This document shows positions 48,758 through 61,500 of a stretch of 64,000 nt of DNA, piece by piece. The notes under the pieces are model-generated. The model did not search any database. It saw only the letters and a list, made by a program, of their open reading frames with translations, and was not told the origin of the DNA. The DNA comes from Rusavskia elegans (Eukaryota > Ascomycota > Lecanoromycetes > Teloschistales > Teloschistaceae). The DNA is taken from assembly GCA_011316305.1 (NCBI GenBank), contig SAUG01000048.1, forward strand, positions 310,001 to 374,000, in the 5' to 3' direction. Position numbers and translations under genes: made by a program. Numbering within the stretch: position 1 is the first letter of the stretch; every line of letters starts with the position of its first letter.

Positions 48758-51189
48758 TATCATATACTATCTTAAGTGGGCCTTTTTATTTCTGGACAGC
48801 GTGTTAATAGTATATTGACGTTATATTTTAAGTAATATTATATCGATAAGGCTCTAACAGGCCGTTTTAAACGAATTTACTATATACGTTATATTTTACT
48901 AATTATTCTATAGTTAGTAGCAGGATATATTATAAAATATATAATTAAAAATCTATTTTAAATATAGTCTATAGAGTTTATATAGGCGTTAATATACTAT
49001 TATATTCTTATTCCTAATATTTACTAAACCGCTATTAATATATTCTTCGTCTTATATTTCGTCTATTATCCTATCTATAGGCTATAAATAATATTTTATT
49101 ATATTTTTAAATTAATAATTTATACCTACGCGATATATTCTTTCCCGTTTACGCTTTAAAGTATTTTAATTAAGCTATAGAACTAGTACTCGTATAGTTA
49201 AATAGTCGATATATCTAGTATATTATCTAGCTATATATCCGACTACTTATTAAAGCTATCTAATAAGTAATCGGGGTATTATATTATAAAGTAATATAGT
49301 AAGCTCTAAATATTCTAGCCGCCTAGACGTAGCCTAGTCTATTCTATCTATAAAAAGCAGCGAGATAAACCGTAAAGATATAAGAAAGGCGAATTAAACC
49401 TATATACTAACCATACGATAATAATATAAAAAGAAAGGTATATTTATCTAAGATTCCCTATAGAAAAACCTATTAAATATCTAGTTTTTAGACTATAAAC
49501 TAAAATCCTTATATTTACTATAATCAGTCTACCCATTTATCGTTCTAATTTCTATAAGTTCGATTACGACCTATAGAGCCTATTTACTATCTATAATAAT
49601 TAGTAAATCTATTATTTTCTAATTCCTCCGGAAGTTAACTAATCTAGGCCTAGTTTTTAGTGTTATCGGGAAGAATATATTTAATACTATTCTTTTTTAT
49701 ACGTTTAGACTTCTACGTAATTCGAACCAGGTCTATAGTTCTAACCTTAAATTTTAATACTTAAGCTAGGTTCTTAAATTATACTAGGACGGTATCCCGA
49801 CTATATTTATAGTAGATAGTAGTATTAGAATCCGTTTACTAATCTAATATAAGCTTTATTCGCGCCGCGAAATTTAAAAAGATATTTAAAACTTATTTAA
49901 TTAGATTAGCTCGAGGATATATCGTAATAGTATTAAAAGGGATAAAGATATTAAAAGGTAATTAATATAATTTAGAATATATAGGAAGCCCTTATATATA
50001 TTATAGTAGTTTCGACAATATTAATAGTAGACGGAGCGAAGCTAAAGATATATATAAATAAAGACGGAAAGTAATAAATTATAAATATGAAATCTAGCTA
50101 TTTATAGTTTATAGTTTAAACGATAGTATTTATTCTATCTTTAGTAATATATTATCGAACCTTTTCCTAAAATTTATTAGTATAGAAATTTATTATATAC
50201 TAATAGAATATATCTATTTAAATATTATCTATCGATATATACTTCTAATTAGAGGTATTTTAATAGATTTTCCTCTTACTTTTTTCTTACTTCTAGTAGG
50301 ATTCCTTAATACTAGGACCCTGTATATTAGTAATTAACAGGTATATAGTATTAAAATTTAAGTATAAGAAAAAATATATATAATAATCCGTTTCTAATTT
50401 ATTAAATTTCCTTTTATTATTATCGGTAAAGCTCGAAACCCGTATTATATCGGTATTATTATCTGGTTTACGATCCTTTTTCTTTTTATTCTTTTTACTA
50501 CACTTCTAGGGTAAAGTAGGTAGAGTTTACTAATTATTATTATCTATCTTAATATCTAGACCGCTAAATATATATTAGCTAAAATATACTATTGTCAGAA
50601 TAGTAGAAAAGGATATTATACTAATATATATGAATCGGAAGGACTAGTAGTAGATATAGATATTTGATAGGCTCTAGACTTTTTTTAAGTTATAATAAGA
50701 TTTTAACGACTATCCGAAGTCTTAGATAGAACTTTAGAGACTAGTTTAATAGGGGCTATTTACTAAGGTTTTAAAGATTTTTTAGGGGTCTTTAAAGTAA
50801 GGATAGGTCTAGACGAAGGCTATAGGTTCCGTCGTCCGGGACTAGAAAATTTATAAAAAATATCGGAATTATTTCTATATTACTAATAACGATCTAAGAT
50901 AGTCTTATTATCTATATAATATCGAGTTAGAAACTAGACTACTACTCTAAATACTATTAGGACTAGAAAGAAGATATTTTAGGTTTCTTAATTACTAATA
51001 TTTATAATTAATTTTTAATTACTTTTCGTTTACCTTTCTGCGAGGGGGCTATATAAAATAATTAAAGATTATTATTATTATTATCTTCGTTTCTAGACCG
51101 ACGGTAAAGAATATTAGAAGTAGGCTTTTTATCTCGAGCTATAATAATAAAGTAAGAAAAGACGGCTTAAATAATAAGCTAAATAATAG
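48758..51189. other. RIP-degraded DNA, no assignable gene
   Basis: It begins with a short CpA/TpG-retaining patch (CTTAAGTGGGCC at about 48773, then CTGGACAGCGTGTTAATAG). The rest is CpA-depleted. Weak plus-strand protein-like stretches appear near 49450-50000, but no domain is recognisable. Confidence 0.35.
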
Positions 51190-53100
51190 AAATTATAATT
51201 TCTATAACTGATAGTAAGGACTAGGAACTAGAGATAAGATTAATAATACTAGGAAACTTAGTTTAAAAAAATATATTTAGGAAAAATATAGGTATATTAA
51301 ATATAGGCTATTAACGGTAATCTTTAGATAACTTTAGGAAGCTTTATAATATAAAGGAAAGAGCGGCGATAAATAGATTAAAATACTAGAAAATCAGGTA
51401 GAGAATTCTACTAAACTAAGACCGACTGGTACTAATCTTATAAATATATCTTAAATACTATAGGAGCCTTCTATATATTCCGAGGTACTATTGATCTAAT
51501 ATATATTACCGTTTTTTTCTATATAGATATTTTAATATCTATATAGCTTTAAAATAATAAAATCTATTCCTAGACCGAATAAACTAATCGTATACGTCGA
51601 GATATTTTAGATTAATAAAGCGTTTAAATACTTTATAGGATCCATAACTTACCTGTAAATAGTCCCTTCTACCGGAGGGTTATTAAAGCTTTATAAACTA
51701 TTTATATACGGCGCTAGCGAGGTCTAGTAGCGCTAGTAAAGTCGGTAGCGATATAGTTATACGGCGGTTAGATTTAGAATTTTTAGGCCTTATATCTTTA
51801 TATCTTATACCGTTCTACTATTATTCTAATATTCTATACTTTTACCCTCTATATTTTATAGCGCTGCCCTATTATTCTACCTTAATTTTCTATAGCCTCT
51901 ACGGTTATTCTATAGCTTTAAAGATTACTAGGTACTATATTTCTATTCGGAAGAAACGATAAATATATTCTAATAATAATTATAGGTCTCGATTAATTAG
52001 TTTTTTTTTATTAATTAGACCTTCTATTTATAGATATATTTTAGCTTATTTTATTCTATTAGCTATAGTCCGTAGTATTATACTACCGGGTAATCTATAT
52101 AATCTCTAACTATTCGATTTAATATTATCTAACTTAGAACTTTAACTCCGGGGTTTAGAATAGCCAGAATAGAAGCGGAAGCGGCTTATAGAATAGCTTT
52201 TATAAGTCTAATATCTTCTACTACTATAGAAATATTTTATTCGACGGCTAGATTATATAAATAAAGATAATAAAAAGAACCTATTATCGGCTATAGATAA
52301 AAAGAGTATTTATCTATATATTAATATTATAACCAAAATATTTCTAAATTCTTTCTATTTTCTATTAGAATAATACTAATCGTATATATAGAACGCTATA
52401 TCTATAACTAATAAACTTTTTAAAACTATTAAAAAAGTACTAGCCGATAGCCGTCTAATCGATATCTTAAATGATACTAGCAATAATAAAAACTATCTAG
52501 GATTTAAAAAGGCAGAGGAGTTCCTAGAAAAGTTTAAAAATATATTTTTACCGGAGCCTAAACCGCTATAATGGAATATTTTCTATAAAGAATATAATTA
52601 AAACGATAATAATAATAACGAAATTAAAAATATTATTTCGTAAAAGGTAGTAGAGACCGAATAGAGATTACCGCCTATATATAGGAGTTCTACTACTATA
52701 ATCCTAGATAATTTAGAGGAAATCCTCTATATTTAGTTAAAGATACTATTATTATAATTTAAGATAGCCTTCGCGATATAGTATTAGATTACTAGGATTA
52801 CTAACCATTAGTATACGTATTTAATCGAGGTTTTCGATCTATTAGACGATATCGGTAAAATTTATAGTCTTCTTTAGTCGGTTAAAAACTATTTTAAAAG
52901 ATAACTTTTATTCCTACCGTTATACCGGCGTATCTTCGAACTAAAAATAGAAAAGCTTCCTACTATAACGCTAGCCGAGAAATAATAGAAAGAAAAAGTA
53001 AAGAAGTTATTTATAGACTTTTAACTATTTATATATTACTTTTTTCCGGTTAAATTTTTCCTAGTTATATTTTTATTTTATTAATTTAGGAATAAGATAT
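51190..53100 (+). pseudogene. Unidentified long coding relic, Pro/Gln-rich
   Basis: One plus-strand frame from about 51240 to 52000 contains only TAA and TAG stops, no TGA, and reads as a protein rich in Phe, Pro-like, Ser and former Gln codons. A segment near 51730-51900 has repeated short F/P/Q-type words. From about 52430 to 53000 another protein-like stretch includes K-A-E-E-F-L-E-K-F and, later, a segment rich in Leu, Lys and Glu. I recognise no catalytic motif and cannot name a family. It may be one gene with introns or two genes. Confidence 0.4.
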
Positions 53101-56100
53101 ATATTAGATTAAGATATTTTATTAATATACCAGTCGAGTTTTACTATTTTATAGTTTGGTTTACGTCGATTTATTTATATTCTAGTAAATTTACTAGATA
53201 TTCCGATAACGCTCCAATTTCTATTAGATATCGTCTTTTTTTACTATATAGAGGCTTTATATTCCTGCTAGTCCAAATTTCGGCTTTATCTAGATAGAGT
53301 ATATACTATTAGTAAAGATTTTATAAATAACTCTAACGGTTTAGTTTTTTTATATATTTAAAAGCTATATAATAGTATATCTTTTAAAAATAATCGTAAG
53401 TTTAACTCTATATATCTAGACTATTTATCTAAGAAATTATTTCTAGCTAATAAAAATTTCTACTATATATTGTCTAGCTATATTATAAATAGAATTCGAG
53501 ATATTTATTTCGATTATCGATTTAAAAAGCCTACGATAAAGTTATTAGTTAAATATAATACTTAATTTATCATCTATAATACTATAGTTTCTTTAATTAT
53601 TTCATTAAATCTTTTTTAGCTATTATCGCCTATTTAAGAAAAACTGGAATTAGTAATATACGGACGGCAATAATTAGAGCTTTTTTTATTTTAAAGGAGT
53701 TTATCTATACCTCTTTTAATTTTTATTATTTTATTCGGAGTATATTATAATATATATAAATCTCTAAATAGAATCTATATTACTATTATAGCTTTCGATT
53801 AGCGGGAAAGGAAAAGACGAACTAATATATTTCTACTAAATACGTATTTTTATTATTTAACTATATGTTTTTCGAGTTAATAGAAAATACTAATAATTTT
53901 TTAGCTCTAGGATTTTATACTAGTAATTCTATAGATATTATTTAAATACTACAGCCTGGTTTTAGTTATCTAGATAAAGGAGTATTTCTGCTAATTAATA
54001 GCGAAGATATTCTAGTTTATATATATACTATAGTATTTACCGGTAATTTATTTCTTTTAGAATATCTATAAAATAATATTTACTATTAATTTTATTACCG
54101 ATATACTTTAGTAATATAATAATTCTACTATAATATTACTACTAGCGAATAGGAGTTTTTTTTTAGAATTTTATTACTAAAAATAAAAGATAAGATTTAA
54201 CTTTTAATATTTATCTTAATAGCCGAACTTATTATAGGATTTTAAAAGAATATAAAAAAGGCGATAAATTAATATAGTCTAATAAAAGTAAAGGAAATAC
54301 TTATTATAATAGTTTTAGAATAAAAGTTAAACTAACTCTGCTAATCTATATTACTCCCTCGCTAGATCTAATTCGGAATCGCCTATTAAATACTATATAT
54401 TCCGAATATACTAGTATTATAAAATAATTTTAAAAGATTTAAACCTAGTATTTATTTATACTATATATCTTAATCTTACTAAATATTTTATAGTTACTCC
54501 TCGAGGCTATTTTTATATCTAAGGCCTAGCGCGAATATTACTTCGAATTACATTATTTTTTTTTCCCTCTATTCTAGGCTAAATTTTAATTACTTTTCTA
54601 CTATTTTAAAAGTTATTATATATAAAAATCCGCCTATTTATCTATTATAAAACCCTTTTTTTTCGTACTTAGCTAACGCTCGACTACTTCGAGCTTTACT
54701 ATTTTAAAGCCGTAGAGGTAATAGTAGTTAATTATCTAGACTTTAATATCGTCAGCTATATTATCTACTATAATAGTAATTTTATTAATAGTAATATAAT
54801 TTTACTAGTCCTAGGAATTTGCTCTATAGACTACTCTAACTTCGACTAGTATTTAAAAGAGAATAGAGAATTATTTTAGAAATTCTTCGAATATACCGTT
54901 CTATTTCTTATACTAATTTTTCTACCGAAGAATAACTTTTATATCTTATTAACCCGTAATACCCCGGTTCCTATTTTATTAAGACTCTATTAATATTCGC
55001 GATAAGCTAAACTGGGCCGATAATAATAAAAAATTACTTTTATAAATCGACTAGCTCGGTAAGACTTTTATTATCGATAGTAATATTTCGAAAAAGAACT
55101 AGATATTCTATAATATCTAAAGCCGCCCTAACGTATATATCGCTTTATACTATAAGGATATTACTACTAGATATACTACCCTAAATAATATTACTATATT
55201 TACTAGAGAAGATAAATATCGGTATATTTTCTCTAATACTCTTCTATTTTTCTCTAATATTACTATTTTAATATCTATTTCTATTTCTATAAGCCTATAG
55301 AATATCTAAGACTATAGCTAATCCTAATAGTAGCTATAAATTAGAAGTTTTTAAAACTAATAAATATAATATCGTTAAGCCGTTACTCTAGAAAAAGAGC
55401 GTATAATAATATTTCAGATTTATTCTTATAGGTTCCTACGAGACGGAACCGATATTTATATAAAGTATAATAGTAATCTACTAGCGCTGCCTATTATTAC
55501 TAAATACTTTACTATTTATTTTAAAATAAAGAGAAGCCGAAATATAAATCGAGGAAGCCCGGGTAAAAATAGTTAAAGATAAATAATATTAAGAATTTTT
55601 CGCTATCGGAGTATTAAAAGTTAATTTAATAAAGCGCGTATATAGATAGCCGGTTAGATTAAGCGCTATTATAATAGATATAGACTTCTCTCGTCTTTTA
55701 CGCGATATATATAATTAAGAATATTATAAAGCGTATTTTACTTTCTCTAATATCTATATTTAATAGTATTCCAAATTTAGTTTTATAGATTAATAAGTTA
55801 CCTTATTTTAAATCTTTAGAATATTCTATTTTCTATCCCTCTATTTCTATTATATAGTTAAGGTTTAGATATCTTTATTAAAGTTATAGTATAAAAAGTA
55901 AAAAAAGAAGTAATATATACTAATAAATCCATAGTAAATCAGAATATCGCGTTATATTTGGAGTAGAAGACTTTATTAATATCTATAAATAGCTTAGACG
56001 GCCTAATAGAATATTTTTATATAATTTTTCTAGCGTTTATAGGATACTATTTATCCGGATAATATTAATTAAAGAGTTTAGCGAGGACTACTAGGATCCC

Positions 56101-56692
56101 GTCCTCCAGGTTCTATATAAAAAGATTTTTAAAATAGTTAGTATTATAGAATTACTAGATATAGGCGCGAAAAAGAATTATATTATCTCTATATACTAGT
56201 AAAAAAGACGTTTTAGAACGTAGAAATAATACTCTATTTCTATATTACGATTTCGATATTTAATTTATATAGATACCTTCATTAATAGTAGATATATAAG
56301 AGTATTATATAGATCCTATACTTATTATATATCTGCTAATAATAATAATCTAAATAGACGTTTTATAGATAGATTAAATCTATTATTATAAAAACTTTTA
56401 TTATTTTGAATAAATATTCTAATATCTTTCTAATAGCTATCAATATTTCTATACTATTATATCTACTCGGAATTCACTAGATATCTATATCTATAGACTT
56501 TTATAGGCTAGTAAAAATATTTTTTTAAAAATAGTAGAAATAAATTTACGTATCGCTAATATTATACCTTCCGCCTTTATACTAATTTCTTTCTTCTACT
56601 AGCTAATAACTACTATTAAAAATTTCTCTACGTCTGCTAGATACTACCCGATATATATAATATATAATCTTTATATAAAATAGTTATATTAA
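53101..56692 (+). other. RIP-degraded DNA with further plus-strand coding remains
   Basis: Protein-like plus-strand pieces persist to about 56500 (for example near 55230-55620 and 56050-56250), again with RIP-type stops and no domain that I can identify. They may continue the gene at 51190. No RNA gene or repeat boundary is visible before the SINE duplication. Confidence 0.3.
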
Positions 56693-56701
56693 AAATATAT
56701 T

Positions 56702-57127
56702 GGCCTGGGTGGCGCAGCGGCAACACTGCGTGACCTGGAGGCCTAACGGATCCAATATTCTATCTCGGAGTTAACGGACTTAATCCACGGGTCGGGGGTT
56801 CGAATCCCTCGAAAGCTAACCCTAATACTTGAGTTTTTTCTATCGACCCTAGTCGATTTTTACAGAGTTTTAAATATAGGAAGACTAGACAGTAGATCGT
56901 CTCGGCCTAGCCCGATCGATCGAACTTATTTAAGTTAATTAATAAGGTTAAATAGATTACGGTTTCCCTCTGGGTTTTAGTTCAGATCTAGCTCCTTCAG
57001 GAGTCCTTAATTCGAGTTTTCGGTAAAATACTTGAGTACTAAATAAATACGTAATCTGATCGGTTTAGCGCCTCTAGCGTTAAAATCGTAAAAGACTAAA
57101 ATCAAAATCCGAATGATTAATCGTATA
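56702..57127 (+). mobile_element. tRNA-derived SINE, second copy
   Basis: Colinear with 45763-46185. The A box TGGCGCAGCGG is at 56710-56720 and the B box GGTTCGAATCCC at 56797-56808. A likely duplication, AAATATATT, lies at 56693-56701 and 57138-57146, leaving a short AATAAATTAT tail after the SINE. In such AT-rich DNA the 9-bp match is weaker evidence than at the first copy. The head keeps CpA and TpG and differs from copy one mainly by transitions. Confidence 0.85.
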
Positions 57128-57146
57128 AATAAATTATAAATATATT

Positions 57147-57763
57147 AAAATAAATTATAAATAAGGCCTTTTTCTTCGCAGTTTTTAAATTTATTTTTTT
57201 ATCGGCTATAGATAGAGTTTCTAGAAATAATAATTTAAAGATATTTATACTATCGACGGATGATATAGAGTACGAAGATACGATTTATATACTTATAGGC
57301 GATATATATAAATCGAATAATAGCGACAACGAAGCCTTTTAGCGATGGTTATAAGATATTAAAAATAAGCTATCTTTTATATTCTATAGGCCTTATAAAC
57401 CTATTAGTTAAGATATTATACAACTAATCTAAAAACCAGATTTTCTTATTTAAAATATTATTTTTATAATCTAAATCTACGATATTTCGATTACTATAGA
57501 TATCTATTATAAATACCAAATAATACGATCTAATACTCTTTTATTAATACTAATATAGAACGCGTCGCGATTATTTAAATTAATATAATATATTATATTC
57601 TTTCAGGCGCGTAAACTTAGACCCGGATACTTATTATTAATACCTAGTTACCATATATCTAGGCCCCGGCGGGCAATTATTAGATAAATAGCGGCTACCG
57701 ATATATATATAGCTATATATAGTATACCGCGGTTAGATTTAAAAGAAAAATCGGTAAGATTAT
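57147..57763. other. Decayed DNA, no gene recognised
   Basis: It starts with a repeat of the SINE tail word AATAAATTATAAATA. The rest is CpA-poor and shows no domain. Element F is inserted at its end. Confidence 0.4.
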
Positions 57764-57765
57764 TA

Positions 57766-58554
57766 CTTTAGGTGGCGCCTTATGTTCTGGAATTGCCTGT
57801 CAACATTATATTAATTACATGTTGAAAGATATAAGATGTTTATCGGATGTTAACATTTAAATTTTGGATTACTAGAAATTAACTGCCTGTTATAATCAAA
57901 ATCGAGTAATATAAAACAGCTAGTGTATAGAAACGGAATATTTTATATAACTTACTACTAATATTATTTTTTTAAAAACTAGACGTGGTTTGAAAACATG
58001 AGATTGATATTAACTTCTAATTATAATGATGTTAAGATGCTATTTTACTGTATAAGATGCTAATAAGATGTTAATATAATGTTAAAATGCTGTTTATAAA
58101 TTTAAATAGACTCTAGTATATATTTAACCATAAGTCTATCGTTATATAATATTGTCGGATGGTCTAGGTATTTAGATAAAAGTTTATCTAATTCTAGAAA
58201 CTAGTCCCGATTAGAATAATTCGAGAGGTCCAGTATTCGAATCCCTCGGTTTTCAATTTTTCAAACTAATTTGGCGGTTTAAATAGCCTAGATAAAATAA
58301 ATCGATCTATCGGATTTGGATCTCGAAAGGTCGACCTACAAGCCGATAGATCGATTTTTGTATTTTACGGTATTTTAAAATATAATACGAACAGTTTGTT
58401 TTCGTAAAACAGTATATTATTTTGAACAGATATAATTAATTACGGTATGTTCGTGTTGCCTATACTCGACATTTTTGATCACGTGATGTTCTTTTCAACT
58501 TGACTTTAACAGGATGTTAACAAGCTATTCAGATACTAGAGGCATCACCTAAGG
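57766..58554. mobile_element. TIR element F (MITE-like), TA duplication
   Basis: A 789-bp element with imperfect inverted ends, CTTTAGGTGGCGCCT at 57766 and AGGCATCACCTAAGG ending at 58554. Flanking TA is at 57764-57765 and 58555-58556. It is an island of normal CpA/TpG content in RIP-mutated DNA. The central part matches element E in inverse orientation, including CAGTATTCGAATCC at 58231-58244. A tRNA-like stretch, with GATGGTCTAGG near 58158 followed by the B-box-like word and a T-run, spans about 58154-58260. AAGATGYTAA-type words cluster near 57829-57860 and 58027-58092. No protein is encoded. Confidence 0.82.
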
Positions 58555-58556
58555 TA

Positions 58557-61500
58557 GATACTTTCTATAGCCGTTTACTAAAATTATTCCTTTAACTCTA
58601 CTATTTCTTTCTTTTTCCTTTAATTTCTTCCTTTTCCTTCCCTCTTTTCCTCTTCTACTACTACCTCTTCTACGCTTTTATTTTTTTTTTCTTTAATATT
58701 TTCTATATTATCTATATTCCGTATCGGAATATCCTATAATAATAGATATAAAATAAATATTATCTTTACTTTTTTATTAATTATCTATAGTTTTTATTAG
58801 ATATTATATCTCTTTTTTAGATCTTCTCTTCCTTCGAGCCTCTTTCTATATATTATTTTATTATTATTAGTATCTATATCGACTATAACCTTAATATTAT
58901 CTCTAGGCTATAGTTTATAGATATACTAATATCTCTATTAGTTATAACGATTATAATAGACTATATAATAATAAGGCCGAGTAGATATCGAATATTAAAA
59001 ATTTATAATACATCTAATATAATTATAGCGATTAATATAACTAGAAGAAAAAGAAAGAAAAAAGTTATATTATTTCTATTTCTAAACGTTAAATAAAACC
59101 GGGCTAATAATATATTATAAATAGACGCCCGATAATATAGCGAATAGATAAATACAAGATATATAAAATAAATACTATATATATATTAATCTCTATTCCT
59201 AATCTTAATTATAACTTTAGATTTCTAGAGAATCTAATACTCGGCGGCCTTCTAATACAGAAACTATATATATAATAAAAAGGATTGACTATATAGATAT
59301 AGAAATATAGATAAATAGTACTAGATATACTTTTACTATAGTAGAACTAATTCGTAAATACTTTATCTAAAAGAAAAATTATCGTTAGACAATATATAAA
59401 TAGCTTATAATAAACGTTTCTATATAATATAAGAAAAAGATTAGAGCTAAAGTAGTTTATCGCTCTATTATAGGAGTTTTACTTACTAATATAATATTAA
59501 TATAGAAGATCTACCTACTAGTAGTAATACCTTTAATTTAACAGACCGGATAGGATATAGAAATCCTAGAAATAATAGGTAGAGGTTTTACAATACGTAG
59601 TAAAACGGTATAAAGATATTCGGATATCCGGATATAGAGGGAACGTCTTATAGGAAAGCGCTAAAAGATAGACGTTAATATAAAATTCGAAAGGGCAAGG
59701 GGAGAGCTTCTAATATATATATAGTAAATATATTTTTAGCTTAGAATAATATAACTATATCTTTTTAACTTTATTATAATATCGGGAAAGCGAGTAATAT
59801 ATACTATTAAAAGCGAATTAGTATTTCTTTAGCTTTATATAGGCCCTTGCTTGATGTTTTTATATAATAACGAGTTTTTATTAACTTTTATATCTATATA
59901 ATATTAACGCTATAATAATAATATTTCGCGTTTAATGCGTATCCTTGACTACGGTATATCTCGTTACGCCGTGATATAATATCTATAATAATATATATTT
60001 AAAAATATTGAGACGTATATACTATCAATAATATAAATACGTACGGTTTTTAACTATCTGATACTATATATAATATATAGCTAGCATACCGCTAATATAC
60101 CATTGACGGATATACGGCGCCCTTTAAAGTGATTTGTAGTAATAGTCAAAAGTAATATAGTTATCCTAGCTCTAAAAATATTACCTACTAATTATAAAAA
60201 TAAAGATTTCCCGTTGAAATAATCCGATTAATTATTCTAATACTTCTATAAATATTCCGCTATTTTATATTTATCTAATTTCCGATAAAGCGAGTTTCCG
60301 ATCTTTTAATATAGTAATATACTAGTATAACTAATCCGCTAGATGTATATTAACTTCGATAATAAATTAAATAATGATAGTAGCGATGGTCGAAATTACC
60401 GTAGTATGGATTTCTATTTTAGTATAATTAATTTACCGAATTATAGACTATTAATAACGATTAGTTTAAAAAAACTAGAGATTTTTTTAATTTTATAGGC
60501 CGTTCGAATAAATATATAGGATTCTGTTTTAATAATATAGCTGCCGGATATATAATATCTAATAACTATACGACTTTCATAGATAATAGAAAATATTAAA
60601 AATATAAATTAAAGGTTACTAAAATAGATAAACGGGATATTTTTAAAATTTTATTTTAAAAAAAAAATAATTCTAATAGACTTTCCGGTTTATAGATTCC
60701 TTTTGATATAGCGAATCCGATCTTTTCTAATAGTTTACTATAATTTTTGAAAAATATCCGATTCTATTTAATAGAATCTTCCTTTAACTAAAAAAAACTA
60801 ATAATATAGATATCGAAGTAAACTTCCGGCCTTTAATTAATAATAAATTATAGAAAATCTACTATATAGTTAACGCTACAGATTTTATCTAAATTCGAAT
60901 ATTTATATAATCTATCTAAGTAATATTTCTTACATTTTATATATATTGATAATTTTCCATCCTTCTACGATATATATATAGCTAGGATAACTTGTAATAT
61001 TATATTACTTTTTCTAAAACTAAAACTACGTAGTACTATTAAATAAGTTTTACTAATTAGTAAATCTTTTTAGTCTTTTTAATTCCGTTTATAGACGCCT
61101 AAACTACTACTATTCATTATAAGTTTTTTTTCTATTTTTAAAATATCGCGTTAACTTTTTCTATTTTACTTTTCATTTTCTATTAATTACTTTTCGAATA
61201 GATAATTTTATTAATAGAAAAAGCGATCGGCTAGTTTATTTAGATAGGATTTTTTTCTATAAACTTCTTTTATTATGTAAAATTTTTTTTATATAAATAA
61301 CTTTGGTACAATATATTGAAAATATAGGAAAAAAAATAAATATCGATAGAACCTTTTAGATTCTATTGAAAATATTAATAGATAAACGGGATATTATAGA
61401 ATTACGTTATTTCGAATCTATATAAAAATTATATGTTCTAGATTTATATTACTAAAAAAGGAATAGATAAAATCCGTCTATTATATAGAAAGTAAAGGAT

